Source of the DNA: Oleispirillum naphthae | GTDB taxonomy: Bacteria > Pseudomonadota > Alphaproteobacteria > Rhodospirillales > Rhodospirillaceae | Reading direction: 5' to 3' | DNA: 64,000 nucleotides | Assembly (NCBI GenBank): GCA_027864655.1 | Contig: JAQAZG010000004.1 | Coordinates: 124,001-188,000, forward strand | Program-made: the position numbers and the translations under genes | Shown here: positions 1 through 9,293 of the stretch, one piece after another | Layout: the number at the start of each line of letters is the position of its first letter | How positions within the stretch are numbered: position 1 is the first letter of the stretch | The notes under the pieces: generated by a model | What the model saw: the letters and a program-made list of their open reading frames with translations, nothing else | What the model was told of the DNA's origin: nothing | Databases searched by the model: none

Positions 1-47
1 ACCAGGCGGGATCGATGGAGAAGAAGAAGCAGGAGGGGTACTTCTGA
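1..47 (+). CDS. cysD: CysD C-terminal fragment (sulfate adenylyltransferase subunit 2)
   Basis: Only the last 14 codons are inside the window. They read [14 protein letters not shown] and stop, which is the characteristic end of CysD, the ATP-sulfurylase catalytic subunit. The TGA stop overlaps the ATG of the following cysN/C gene (TGATG), as expected for a translationally coupled cysDN pair. CysD with CysN forms adenosine 5'-phosphosulfate from sulfate and ATP in the cytoplasm. The assignment rests on this short tail plus the neighbour. Confidence 0.85.
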   Translation, partial: QAGSMEKKKQEGYF

Positions 48-1888
48 TGGCCGAGAAGGACCTTCTGCGCTTCCTCACCTGCGGCTCGGTGGACGACGGC
101 AAGTCCACCCTGATCGGCCGCCTGCTGTGGGACGCGAAGCTGATCTTCGACGACCAGATGCGGACGCTCGAGGCGGAGTCCCGCCGCCTCGGCACCCAGG
201 GCGACGGCATCGATTTCGCCCTCCTCCTCGACGGGTTGCAGGCGGAGCGCGAGCAGGGCATCACCATCGACGTCGCCTATCGCTTCTTCGCCACCGAAAC
301 CCGCAAGTTCATCGTCGCCGACACCCCCGGCCACGAGCAGTACACCCGCAACATGGCCACCGGCGCTTCCACCGCCGACGCCGCGGTGATCCTGGTCGAT
401 GCGCGCAAGGGCCTGCTGCCGCAGACGCGGCGGCACAGCTTCATCGTCTCGCTGATGGGCATCCGCCACGTCGTTCTCGCGGTCAACAAGATGGATGCGG
501 TGGACTACGGCGAGGCGGTGTTCGCCGCGATCCGCGACGACTACCTGGCCTTCGCCGCGCCGCTCGGTTTCGCCGGGCTCGACTGCCTGCCGATTTCGGC
601 GCTCAAGGGCGACATGGTCTATAGCCGCGGCGACGCCATGCCGTGGTACGGCGGGCCCACCCTGATGGACTGCCTGGAGGCGATCGAGGCCGGCTCCGAC
701 GCCGCCGCCCTGCCCTTCCGCATGCCGGTGCAGTGGGTCTGCCGCCCCGATGCGAATTTCCGCGGCTATTGCGGCAGCATCGAATCCGGGACGCTGCGGG
801 TCGGCGACCGGGTGGCGGTGCCGAGTTCGGGGCAGGTCTCGACGGTGCGCCGCATCGCCACCTTCAACGGCGATCTGCAGGAAGCGGCGGCGGGGGATGC
901 GGTCAATCTGGTGCTCGCCGACGAGATCGACGTCAGCCGCGGCGAAATGCTGGCCGCCGCCGACGCCCGCCCGGATCTCTGCGATCAGTTCATGGCGAAG
1001 ATCATCTGGATGCATGGCGATCCGCTGCTGCCGGGGCGCAAGTGCCTGATGAAGATCGGCGCCGATCTGGTGGCGGCGCAGGTGAGCGAGATCAAGCACA
1101 AGATCAACGTCAACACCTTCGAGGAGACGGCGGCGCGCAGCCTCGCCCTCAACGAGATCGGCATGTGCAACGTCGCCGCCGACCGGGCGGTGGCCTTCGA
1201 CCCCTATGGGCGGAACCGCGGCACCGGCCGCTTCATCCTCATCGACCGCTATTCCAACGCCACCGTCGGCGCGGGCCTGATCGAGCACGCCCTGCGCCGC
1301 GCCACCAACGTGCACCGTCAGAAGGAGACGGTGGACAAGGCGGCGCGTGCCGCGATCAAGGGGCAGAAGCCCTGCGTACTGTGGTTCACCGGCCTCTCCG
1401 GTTCCGGCAAGTCCACCCTGGCCGACCTGGTGGAGCGGGAACTGCACGCCCGCGGCAGGCACACCGTGATCCTCGACGGCGACAACCTGCGCCACGGCCT
1501 CAACCGCAACCTCGGCTTCACCGACGCCGACCGGGTGGAGAACATCCGCCGCACCGCCGAGGTGGCGAAGCTTTGCGTCGAGGCGGGGCTGATCGTCCTG
1601 GTGTCGCTGATCTCGCCCTTCCGCACCGAGCGGCGGATGGCGCGCGAGCTTCTCGGCGAGGGCGAGTTCCTGGAGATCTTCGTCGATACGCCGCTTGCGC
1701 TGTGCGAGGCGCGGGACGTCAAGGGCCTGTACGCCAAGGCGCGAAAGGGCGAAATCCCGAATTTCACCGGGGTGCAGGCGCCCTATGAGCCGCCGGAGGC
1801 GCCGGAGCTGCGCATCGACGGCGACGCGACGACGCCCGAGGAGGGAGCGGCGCGCATCCTCGAGATGTTGCAGACGCGGGGAAGGTAG
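47..1888 (+). CDS. cysNC: Bifunctional sulfate adenylyltransferase subunit 1 / adenylylsulfate kinase (CysN-CysC fusion, NodQ type)
   Basis: 613 residues, the usual size of the fusion. The N-terminal part is a translational GTPase: P-loop GSVDDGKST at residues 13-21, DTPGH from residue 92 and NKMD at 147-150. The C-terminal part is an APS kinase with P-loop GLSGSGKST at 449-457, DGDNLRHG from 477 and the active-site stretch [10 protein letters not shown]. Together with CysD it makes PAPS, the sulfate donor for sulfotransferases. The ATG overlaps the cysD stop. Two sulfotransferase genes lie further along (27899-28702 and 40667-41509), so this copy may serve glycan sulfation as NodPQ does in rhizobia. 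That link is inference; a role in cysteine synthesis is the alternative. The 95 bases downstream show no clear terminator. Confidence 0.95.
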   Translation: MAEKDLLRFLTCGSVDDGKSTLIGRLLWDAKLIFDDQMRTLEAESRRLGTQGDGIDFALLLDGLQAEREQGITIDVAYRFFATETRKFIVADTPGHEQYTRNMATGASTADAAVILVDARKGLLPQTRRHSFIVSLMGIRHVVLAVNKMDAVDYGEAVFAAIRDDYLAFAAPLGFAGLDCLPISALKGDMVYSRGDAMPWYGGPTLMDCLEAIEAGSDAAALPFRMPVQWVCRPDANFRGYCGSIESGTLRVGDRVAVPSSGQVSTVRRIATFNGDLQEAAAGDAVNLVLADEIDVSRGEMLAAADARPDLCDQFMAKIIWMHGDPLLPGRKCLMKIGADLVAAQVSEIKHKINVNTFEETAARSLALNEIGMCNVAADRAVAFDPYGRNRGTGRFILIDRYSNATVGAGLIEHALRRATNVHRQKETVDKAARAAIKGQKPCVLWFTGLSGSGKSTLADLVERELHARGRHTVILDGDNLRHGLNRNLGFTDADRVENIRRTAEVAKLCVEAGLIVLVSLISPFRTERRMARELLGEGEFLEIFVDTPLALCEARDVKGLYAKARKGEIPNFTGVQAPYEPPEAPELRIDGDATTPEEGAARILEMLQTRGR

Positions 1889-1983
1889 CGGCGGCGGGGA
1901 ATACGTTCCTTTGCCCGCTTCCCCCGAAGATCAAGATTGCGCCAGACTGTATCGTTGCAACCCTTGGCCTGAAACCGTCGTGC

Positions 1984-3873
1984 ATGTGTGGGATTGCCGG
2001 ATACCTCAACCTCGGTCTCGAAGCGGAAGCGCGCGCGCCTCTGCTGGAGAGGATGACGCGCGTCATCGCCCATCGCGGGCCGGACGACGACGGAATTTAC
2101 GCCGACGAGCGGGCGGGGCTCGGCTTCCGGCGTCTGAGCATCGTCGATCTGAAGGGCGGCCGCCAGCCGATGTCCGGCGGAGACGGCGCGATCCGGCTTG
2201 TCCTCAACGGCGAGATCTACAATCACGAAGCCCTGCGCGCCGACCTGAAAAAGCGGGGGTGCGCCTTCCGCACCGCTTCCGATACCGAGGTGCTGCTGCG
2301 CCTTTACGAGGTCGAGGGCCTGGCGGCGCTCTCCCGCCTCAACGGCATGTTCGCCGTTGCGATCTGGGACCGGCGCAGCGGCGAGATGCATCTCGTCCGC
2401 GACCGGCTGGGGGTGAAGCCGCTCTATTACGCGGCGGTGGACGGCGGGCTGATCTTCGCCTCCGAGATCAAGGCGATCCTGGCGAGCGGCCGCGTCGAGA
2501 AACGGGTCGATCCCCGTGCCGTGTGGGACTATCTGACCTTCCGCTACGTTCCCGCGCCGGAAACCGTGTGGAGCGGGATCAGGAAGCTGCCGCCCGCACA
2601 CATCCTGACGATGCGCGCGGGCGACGACGCGCCGCGCCTGATCCGCTGGTGGGACGTTCCCCAGGCGCCGCCGCCCGCGGAAAAATCCGATGCCGATTAT
2701 GACGAGGAATTCCGCGCCTTGTTCGAGGATGCGGTGTCCCTGCGCATGCGCGCCGATGTGCCGGTCGGCATCACCCTGAGCGGCGGCCTGGATTCCAGCG
2801 CGGTGGTCGCCGCCGCGGGCGGCCGCGTGAAGACGTTTTCGGTGTCCTTCGCGGATGCGCCGGAAACCGACGAACTGCCTTTCGCCCGGGCGGTGGCGCG
2901 CCATTTCGGCACGGATCACCACGAGGTGACGATCGGCCCCCGGGAGTTCATGGACTTTCTGCCGGATCTGGTCTGGCAGACCGACGAACCGTTGGCCGAT
3001 CTGGCCTCGGTGCCGTTGTTCCATGTTTGCCGTCTCGCCGCCGGGCAGGTGAAGGTGGTGCTCTCCGGCGAGGGCAGCGACGAAATCCTCGCCGGCTACA
3101 CCTTCGAGCAATGGGCGAAACGCTGGGACGATGCCGCCGCCGCCGGGGCGGCGCTGCCCGCCTGGGCGCGCGGGCGGCTCGGCGGCCTGGCGGCGCGGTT
3201 TTCGCCGGAGTTGGCGGCGCGGCGCGGCCTGGCGGCGACGGTGTGCGATCAGCGGCTGACGGCGGAGCCGCTTTGCATGACCAACTACCTGTCGTCGGCG
3301 GAAAAGAGCGGCATGCTGCGCGGCGGCGGCGACTGGCCGGACAGTCTGGACCGGGTGCGCGCCGCGGTCGCCTCGCGCGGCGCGGCGCATCCGCTGGATC
3401 AGGTGCTCTACGCCTATTGCCAGGATTGGCTGGTCGAGGACCTGCTGATGAAGGCGGACCGCATGTCGATGGCGAATTCCCTGGAATTGCGCACGCCCTT
3501 TCTCGACTATCGGCTGGTCGAGTGGGCCGCTGCGCTGCCGCCGCGCTTGAAGGCCGGGCGCGGCGCGGACGGCGTCTACCGCAGCAAGGCGATTTTGCGC
3601 CGCTATGCGGCGGAGCGCTTGCCGCGGGCGATCGTCGAGAGGCCGAAGCAGGGCTTTCCGGTGCCGGTTTACGGCTGGCTGTCCGGGCGGTTGTCGGCCT
3701 GGGCGAAGGAGATGCTGCTTGCATCCGATGCGCGTTTGCGGGAATGGTTCCTTCCCGAGGCGCTGCAACGGACGGTGGCGGATGGAACCGCGCCGTCTGC
3801 GGGGGCGATGGAGCGGCATCGCTTGTGGAACCTGCTGATTCTGGAAATCTGGATGCGACGGTGGCTGGCGTGA
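1984..3873 (+). CDS. Asparagine synthase (glutamine-hydrolysing)-like amidotransferase, copy 1
   Basis: 629 residues. The start at 1984 places the catalytic cysteine at residue 2 (MCGIAG), as class II glutamine amidotransferases require. The glutaminase half keeps HRGPDDDG, RRLSIVD and NGEIYN. The synthetase half has the ATP pyrophosphatase motif SGGLDSS at 266-272, and later motifs such as SGEGSDE and KADRMSM are intact. The family amidates a carboxylate using glutamine and ATP. In surface-polysaccharide loci, homologues are thought to amidate uronic acids or other acidic groups instead of aspartate. It starts the glycan run and overlaps the next gene by 4 bases. It is one of four homologues in the window, which argues for a glycan role over asparagine supply. 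The substrate cannot be read from sequence. Confidence 0.88.
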   Translation: MCGIAGYLNLGLEAEARAPLLERMTRVIAHRGPDDDGIYADERAGLGFRRLSIVDLKGGRQPMSGGDGAIRLVLNGEIYNHEALRADLKKRGCAFRTASDTEVLLRLYEVEGLAALSRLNGMFAVAIWDRRSGEMHLVRDRLGVKPLYYAAVDGGLIFASEIKAILASGRVEKRVDPRAVWDYLTFRYVPAPETVWSGIRKLPPAHILTMRAGDDAPRLIRWWDVPQAPPPAEKSDADYDEEFRALFEDAVSLRMRADVPVGITLSGGLDSSAVVAAAGGRVKTFSVSFADAPETDELPFARAVARHFGTDHHEVTIGPREFMDFLPDLVWQTDEPLADLASVPLFHVCRLAAGQVKVVLSGEGSDEILAGYTFEQWAKRWDDAAAAGAALPAWARGRLGGLAARFSPELAARRGLAATVCDQRLTAEPLCMTNYLSSAEKSGMLRGGGDWPDSLDRVRAAVASRGAAHPLDQVLYAYCQDWLVEDLLMKADRMSMANSLELRTPFLDYRLVEWAAALPPRLKAGRGADGVYRSKAILRRYAAERLPRAIVERPKQGFPVPVYGWLSGRLSAWAKEMLLASDARLREWFLPEALQRTVADGTAPSAGAMERHRLWNLLILEIWMRRWLA

Positions 3874-5135
3874 AGGGGCGATTGCTGGCTTTGGCCTGGG
3901 CGATGCCGCCGGGGGTCTTCCCCCGCGCGTTGCAGGTCTCGCGCACCTTGCGGCAGCTCGGGCGGCAGGGCTGGGATGTGACGGTGGTGACGGTGGACCC
4001 CCGGTCCGAGGCGTCCAGGGCGGCGGACGAGCGCCTGGCGGCCTTCTATGCGGAGACCTATCGGCGGATCGTCGTCGATCCCAGGGAGGAGACGCTGCGC
4101 AGCCCCCTCTGGTTGCGGGCCTGGCGCAAGCTCGCGCCGCCGGACGACACGCGCGAGGACAATTGGCTGCGCCGCGCCGGGGTGGCGGTGCGCCGGGAAC
4201 TGAAGGCGGGGCGCTACGATGCGTTCGTCAGCTTCGCCCAGCCTTGGAACGACCATGTGGTCGGGCTCGGCATCAAGCGGCGTTTCCCCGACCTGCCGTG
4301 GCTCGCCCATTTCAGCGACCCCTGGGTCGATAGCCCCTATGCGCAGTTCGCCGACGACATGCGGCGGAAGGCCGCGGAGAAGGCGGAGCGCGCAATCATC
4401 GCCGCCGCCGACGCGGTGGCGTTCATCAACCGCCATACCGCCGATCTGGTGATGCGGAAATACCCCGAGGCGTGGCGGTCCAAGGTTCATCTGGTGCCGC
4501 ACGCCACCGAGCCGGACCTGCTGTCCCTGTTGCCCGCGCCGTCGCCGCGCGGCGACGCCATGCGGGTGGTCCACACCGGGAATTTCTATGGCCGCCGCGG
4601 GCCGGAGGCGGTTCTGACGGCGGTGGCCGAGCTTGCCTCCGACCCGCAGGTGCGGGGAGCGCTGCGGGTCGAGTTCGTCGGCAACGCCGAGGAAAGGCAT
4701 CTGCGCATGGCCGGCGAGATGGGTGTGGGCGAGATGGTCGCCTTCTGCGGCAAGGCGGGATATTTGGAGAGCCTGGACCGCGCCCGGAACGCCGATCTCC
4801 TGCTGCTGATGGACGCGCCGGCGGCGGTGAACGTGTTCCTGCCCAGCAAGATCGTCGATTACATCATGCTGCGGCGGCCGATCCTGGGGATAACCCCGGC
4901 GGAGGGAGCCTCGGCGGAGGCACTGCGGGGATTGGGCTGCGCCATCGTCGCGCCGGACGATCCCGCGGCGATCGCCGCGGCCCTGCGCGCCGGTTTCGCC
5001 CGCTGGCGTGCGGGGGAGGAGGCCTTCCCCCTCCCCGACGCGGCGGCGGCGGAGGCCTTCCACATCGAACGGACGACCCGGCAGTTCGAGGACACGCTGC
5101 GGCAGGCCATGGACGGCCGGAGGCGGCGCCGATGA
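3870..5135 (+). CDS. Glycosyltransferase, GT4-like (GT-B fold)
   Basis: 421 residues from the GTG at 3870, which overlaps the previous stop as GTGA; the next candidate is ATG 3903. The N-terminal half begins RLLALAWAMPPG and carries an acceptor-type Rossmann domain. The C-terminal half contains VVHTGNFYGRRGPEAVL and a late FLPSKIVDYIMLRRP segment, typical of GT4 enzymes from polysaccharide loci (WbuB type). It should transfer a sugar from a nucleotide donor at the cytoplasmic face of the membrane. There is no signal peptide or membrane span. It overlaps the epimerase gene by 4 bases. Donor and acceptor are unknown. Confidence 0.8.
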   Translation: MKGRLLALAWAMPPGVFPRALQVSRTLRQLGRQGWDVTVVTVDPRSEASRAADERLAAFYAETYRRIVVDPREETLRSPLWLRAWRKLAPPDDTREDNWLRRAGVAVRRELKAGRYDAFVSFAQPWNDHVVGLGIKRRFPDLPWLAHFSDPWVDSPYAQFADDMRRKAAEKAERAIIAAADAVAFINRHTADLVMRKYPEAWRSKVHLVPHATEPDLLSLLPAPSPRGDAMRVVHTGNFYGRRGPEAVLTAVAELASDPQVRGALRVEFVGNAEERHLRMAGEMGVGEMVAFCGKAGYLESLDRARNADLLLLMDAPAAVNVFLPSKIVDYIMLRRPILGITPAEGASAEALRGLGCAIVAPDDPAAIAAALRAGFARWRAGEEAFPLPDAAAAEAFHIERTTRQFEDTLRQAMDGRRRRR

Positions 5136-6232
5136 AAGCCCGGATTCATCTGGTGGCGGGAGCCCGCCCCAATTTCATGAAGGTTGCGCCGCTTTATCAC
5201 GCATTGCTCGGCTGCGACTGGGCCGAGCCGGTCATCGTCCACACCGGACAGCACTATAGCGCCGAAATGTCCGATGTGTTTCTGCGCGACCTCGGGCTTC
5301 CCCGGCCGCACCATTGCCTGAATGCGCAGGGGGGCACCCATGCGCGGCAGACCGCCGCGGTGCTCTCCGCCTACGAGGACCTCTGCCTCGCCGCCCGCCC
5401 GGATTGGACGGTGGTGGCCGGCGACGTCAACTCGACCCTGGCGGCGTGCCTGGCGGCGAGGAAGCTCGACATCCCGGTCGCGCATCTGGAGGCGGGGCTG
5501 CGCAGCGGCGACCGCAGCATGCCGGAAGAGATCAACCGGCTGCTCGTCGATGCGGTCGCCGACCTGTTGTGGACGCCCTCCGAGGACGCCGACGCCAATC
5601 TGGCGCGCGAGGGGGTTCCTCCGGAGCGGGTCTGCCGTGTCGGCAACCTGATGATCGACACGTATTGCGCCCTGGAAACGCAGATTCTTGCCGCCGGAAC
5701 GGCGCAGCGCCTGGGTTTGGCGCGTGGAGAATATGCCGTCGTCACCCTGCACCGCCCGGTGAACGTGGATGCTGCGCCCGCGCTGGCCCGCATCGTCGAG
5801 AGGCTGGAAGCGCTTGCCGCGGACCTGCCGCTGGCGTTTCCGGTGCACCCGCGGACCCGGGGAAGGCTGCATGAGGCAGGGTTGTGGGACCGCCTGGAAC
5901 GGACCGGCATGCGTCTGCTCGATCCCTTGGGGTACGTGGATTTCATGAACCTGGTCGAAGCTTGCGGCGCGGTGCTGACGGACTCCGGCGGCGTGCAGGA
6001 GGAAACATCGTACCTCGGCGTTCCCTGCCTGACGTTGCGCGAAACCACGGAGCGTCCGGTCACCGTGACCCTGGGCGGCAACCGCCTGATCGGCGAGGAC
6101 GAAATTCTGCAAGCGGTGCCGTCGGCGGTCGCCGCCGAGCGGGTTCGCCGGGTCATTCCCCTGTGGGACGGGCACGCCGCGCCGCGGGCCGCACGGAGCC
6201 TGCGCGAACGGATCGAAGGGGATGCGCGATGA
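5132..6232 (+). CDS. wecB: UDP-N-acetylglucosamine 2-epimerase (non-hydrolysing)
   Basis: 366 residues, normal for the family. Recognisable stretches are GARPNFMKVAPL near the N-terminus, HTGQHYS, HLEAGLRSGDRSMPEEINR in the middle, and TDSGGVQEE followed by LRETTERP near the C-terminus, which bind UDP and the sugar. It interconverts UDP-GlcNAc and UDP-ManNAc in the cytoplasm, so ManNAc or a derivative is probably in the glycan. It is the only clear nucleotide-sugar enzyme in the window. It is coupled to both neighbours by ATGA overlaps. A WecC-type dehydrogenase for ManNAcA is not present here. Confidence 0.93.
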   Translation: MKARIHLVAGARPNFMKVAPLYHALLGCDWAEPVIVHTGQHYSAEMSDVFLRDLGLPRPHHCLNAQGGTHARQTAAVLSAYEDLCLAARPDWTVVAGDVNSTLAACLAARKLDIPVAHLEAGLRSGDRSMPEEINRLLVDAVADLLWTPSEDADANLAREGVPPERVCRVGNLMIDTYCALETQILAAGTAQRLGLARGEYAVVTLHRPVNVDAAPALARIVERLEALAADLPLAFPVHPRTRGRLHEAGLWDRLERTGMRLLDPLGYVDFMNLVEACGAVLTDSGGVQEETSYLGVPCLTLRETTERPVTVTLGGNRLIGEDEILQAVPSAVAAERVRRVIPLWDGHAAPRAARSLRERIEGDAR

Positions 6233-7989
6233 GCGCCGGGGCCCTCCCGCACGCCCTCGGTCCCGCGGAAGAGGAAGTCCTCGGCCTGGTCGCCCGGCAG
6301 ATCGGGGAGGACGGCCGCACCGCCTCCGTGGTTCTCGGCGCGGATGCCGGGGATTCCCTGATCGATGCGCTGCTCGCGCTCGCCGGAGTGGAAAGCGTGA
6401 TCCTGTCGCGGACGGGCGAGGCCCTGTCGGCGCGCCACGGCGGCCGCTTCGGCTGGCTGGACGTGTCGGTGCCCGAGGTCCGGCTTCCCGGCAGGATGGG
6501 GCGGGTGGTGCACTATTTCGTCGCGGGCGCGCAATGGAACCTCGGTTCCCGCGCGGCATGCCAGGCGTGGCGGCTGGGGGTGCGGACGATCCGCTTCCAC
6601 GATGTCGATCTCGGCGTCCAGGATGTCGGGGTGAAGGCGCTGCTGTTTCAGGAGGGCTGGAAATCCCTGATCTATCGTCTCGGCCAGACGTACTTCGTGC
6701 CGGTTCTCGAGGCGATGATGCGGCGGGTCCTGCGCCAGTTGCAGAAGGAAACGGATTCGCCGGCCGCGGCGTCCGCCGCCTTTCGTCCGGGGCGGGTGCT
6801 CTTCGCCGTGGGGTCCCTGGGGCCCGGCGGCAGCGAACGCCAGGTCGTCAACACCATCCTGGGGCTCAAGGCGCGGGGCGCCGACGATGTCGTCCTGGTG
6901 CACCAGTGGCCGATGAGCCCGCCCAACGATTTCTTCCATGAGGACCTGGCGCGGGCCGGGGTGCCCTGCCGCCTGCTGGAAGGCGCGGGCGACGTCCGGT
7001 TCGGCCCGCCGAGCGACGGCGCACGGCGGTCGAGGCTGGTCCGAAGGGTCCTGCTGATCTGCGGCGGGCAGTCCAACCTGGTGCTCAATTATCTGCGGAT
7101 GTTCCGGCAGGAGCGGCCCGAAGTGGTGCACGCCTGGCTTGACGACGTCAACGTCCATGCCGGGTTGGCGGCCCTTCTGGCCGGAGTGCCGAGGATCGTG
7201 CTCGGCTGCCGGAGCCTGTCGCCGGATCATTTCCCGTTCCATCAGATCTATATGCGGCCGCTCTATCGGGTTCTTCTGGAGAACCCCTCGGTGACCGTGC
7301 TCAACAATTCGGAGGCCGGGGCGAGAAGCTATGCGAAGTGGCTCGGCGTCAGCCCCGGGCGATTCCGCGTCGTGCGCAACGGCTTCGATTTTCCGGAAGA
7401 AGAAGTCCCTGCCGCCGTCTCGGACCGCCTGCGCGCCGAATTGCGGATTCCGCACGGCGCGACGGTGGTCGGCGGGGTGATGCGGCTGTCGGCGGAGAAG
7501 GGGCCGGGCCTGTGGATCCGCGCCGCCGAGATAGTCTCCCAGAGGGTGGAAGACGCCTATTTCGTCCTGGTGGGGGATGGGCCGCTCGGCGAGGAGATCG
7601 CGGCGCAGGTGGCCGCCTCGCCCGCGCAGGCGCGGATCAGGCTGTTGGGAAAGCGCCGCGACGTCCGGAACCTTTTTTCGGTGATGGATGTGCTCGTCCT
7701 GACGTCGATGGGCGAGGGCCTGCCCAACGTCCTGATCGAGGCCCAGGCGATGGGGGTGCCCGTGGCGGCGACGAACGTCGGCGGCGTGGGCGAAATCTTC
7801 GATGACGGAGACACCGGCGTTTTTGTCGGCGGGCACACGCCGGAGGCAGTTGCCGAGGGGGTGCTCGAGGTGATAGGCAATGAGGGCATCTCGCAAAGAA
7901 GCCGCCGCAATGCGCCGGCGAGGATGCGTGAGAAATTCTCGATCGCCAGAATGGTCGGCGAGACGATGGCTGCGTACGGAAGACATTGA
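6229..7989 (+). CDS. Two-part glycosyltransferase: unknown N-terminal domain plus GT4
   Basis: 586 residues, well above the roughly 370-400 of a single GT4. Residues 1 to about 185 form a domain I do not recognise; it is soluble and carries a VVLGADAGDSLIDALLAL segment. From about residue 195 a normal GT4 begins with FAVGSLGPGGSERQ and ends with the E-x7-E region EGLPNVLIEAQAMG and VGGVGE. The start at ATG 6229 overlaps the wecB stop by 4 bases, which makes the long N-terminus likely real. The following GT4 begins directly after the stop. The first domain may recognise or modify the acceptor. Function beyond glycosyl transfer is unknown. Confidence 0.8.
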   Translation: MSAGALPHALGPAEEEVLGLVARQIGEDGRTASVVLGADAGDSLIDALLALAGVESVILSRTGEALSARHGGRFGWLDVSVPEVRLPGRMGRVVHYFVAGAQWNLGSRAACQAWRLGVRTIRFHDVDLGVQDVGVKALLFQEGWKSLIYRLGQTYFVPVLEAMMRRVLRQLQKETDSPAAASAAFRPGRVLFAVGSLGPGGSERQVVNTILGLKARGADDVVLVHQWPMSPPNDFFHEDLARAGVPCRLLEGAGDVRFGPPSDGARRSRLVRRVLLICGGQSNLVLNYLRMFRQERPEVVHAWLDDVNVHAGLAALLAGVPRIVLGCRSLSPDHFPFHQIYMRPLYRVLLENPSVTVLNNSEAGARSYAKWLGVSPGRFRVVRNGFDFPEEEVPAAVSDRLRAELRIPHGATVVGGVMRLSAEKGPGLWIRAAEIVSQRVEDAYFVLVGDGPLGEEIAAQVAASPAQARIRLLGKRRDVRNLFSVMDVLVLTSMGEGLPNVLIEAQAMGVPVAATNVGGVGEIFDDGDTGVFVGGHTPEAVAEGVLEVIGNEGISQRSRRNAPARMREKFSIARMVGETMAAYGRH

Positions 7990-9126
7990 ATGTCGGTCGG
8001 AAAGATTCTGTTCGTCATCGGTTCGCTGGATATCGGCGGCGCGGAACTGCAGATGACCATGCTGGTCAGGGAACTGGCGCGGCGCGGCATCCGGTGCGAG
8101 GTGTTCTCCCTCAACGTGTCGGGGCCGTTGCGCGGCGTTCTGCAGGCCGACGGCATCGTCGTGCATGACGGCGGCTATGCGACGAATGCCTCGCGTTGGA
8201 TGAAGTTCGCGCAACTGGCCCGCGCCTTGTTCAGGCTGTTCGCCCTTTCGTGGCGGAGCAAGCCGGACGTCCTTCACGCCTATCTGCCCCTGACCAACTT
8301 CCTGGGCGCGCTGGTCGGCCGCGCGGCGGGGGTGCGCCGCATCATCACCAGCCGCCGCGCCCTGGGCACGCACCAGGACCGCTATCCCTACTGGAAGCGG
8401 GTGGACCGCATCAGCAACCGCTTGAGTCACTGCATTACCGCCAACTCCCAGGCGGTGGTGGACGACACGGTGCGGCGGGACGGGACTTCGCCGAAGAAAA
8501 TCCGCCTCGTCTACAACGGCATCGATTTTCCGCGCCTGGCGGATGCCGCGGCGCGGCGCGGCGCGGTGCGGGACGAATTGGGTCTGCTCCCCCACGAACG
8601 TGGGGTGGTGTCGGTCGGCAACCTGCTTTCCTACAAGGGGCACGCCGACCTGCTGGAGGCGGTTCCCGGCATCCTGCGGAATCATCCGGGCGCCAAGTTC
8701 TTCTTCGTCGGTGAAGACCGGGGGATGGGGCCGACCCTGTCCGCCATGGCGGTCGCCAACGGCTCTGCGAACCGGGTGGTTCTCCTCGGCTACCGGGACG
8801 ACATTCCCGACATCCTGGCGGCGATGGACCTGTTCGTCATGCCTTCCCATGAGGAAGGTTTCTCCAACGCGCTTCTGGAGGCGATGGCTTCCGGATTGCC
8901 GATCGTCGCCACCGACGTCGGCGGCAACCGCGAGGCGCTGGCCAACGGGGATTTCGGCCTCCTCGTTCCGCCGCACGCGCCGCCCGCCCTGAGGGAGGCG
9001 ATCTGCCGGTTGCTGAACGACGAAGAGCTTTCCGGCCGTTTCGGCGGCATGGCCAAAGATCACGTGCACAGGAATTTCTCCGTTGCCAAAATGATCGATG
9101 ATTTTCTTGCACTGTATGAGGGGTAG
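7990..9126 (+). CDS. Glycosyltransferase, GT4
   Basis: 378 residues, typical for GT4. The N-terminus has FVIGSLDIGGAELQ, the glycine-rich acceptor-side loop. The C-terminal domain has VGNLLSYKGH and the donor-site stretch EGFSNALLEAMASGLPIVATDVGGN. The ATG follows the previous stop without a gap. It resembles the C-terminal part of the preceding two-part enzyme, including the shared GSL..GG opening, so the two may be old duplicates. It is predicted to be cytoplasmic and to add one sugar to a lipid-linked glycan. The 167 bases after it carry no gene I can support. Confidence 0.88.
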   Translation: MSVGKILFVIGSLDIGGAELQMTMLVRELARRGIRCEVFSLNVSGPLRGVLQADGIVVHDGGYATNASRWMKFAQLARALFRLFALSWRSKPDVLHAYLPLTNFLGALVGRAAGVRRIITSRRALGTHQDRYPYWKRVDRISNRLSHCITANSQAVVDDTVRRDGTSPKKIRLVYNGIDFPRLADAAARRGAVRDELGLLPHERGVVSVGNLLSYKGHADLLEAVPGILRNHPGAKFFFVGEDRGMGPTLSAMAVANGSANRVVLLGYRDDIPDILAAMDLFVMPSHEEGFSNALLEAMASGLPIVATDVGGNREALANGDFGLLVPPHAPPALREAICRLLNDEELSGRFGGMAKDHVHRNFSVAKMIDDFLALYEG

Positions 9127-9293
9127 CTCAGCGGCCGAGGAACGGGGCGTCGCCGGGACGGAAAAGGGAACAAGGCGGATGGGGTTTGATGTCGGGTATG
9201 AGCGTGCGTTCGGGGGAGCCCCGCCGGCCTCGGGTCGGCGGCGGGACGCATTCCCCGCTTTTGGCCGGTGCACGAATCGAAGCGGGAATTGAG

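Noticed and set aside
1783-3819. Long minus-strand open frame opposite AsnB copy 1
   Set aside because: Arg/His/Gln-rich shadow of a clear plus-strand gene; no recognisable domain or ribosome site.
9108-9185. tRNA-like stretch GGGGTAGCTCAGC after the GT4 gene
   Set aside because: It resembles a D-arm start, but no matching GAGC arm, anticodon stem or T-loop (GGTTCGA) follows at the right distances.
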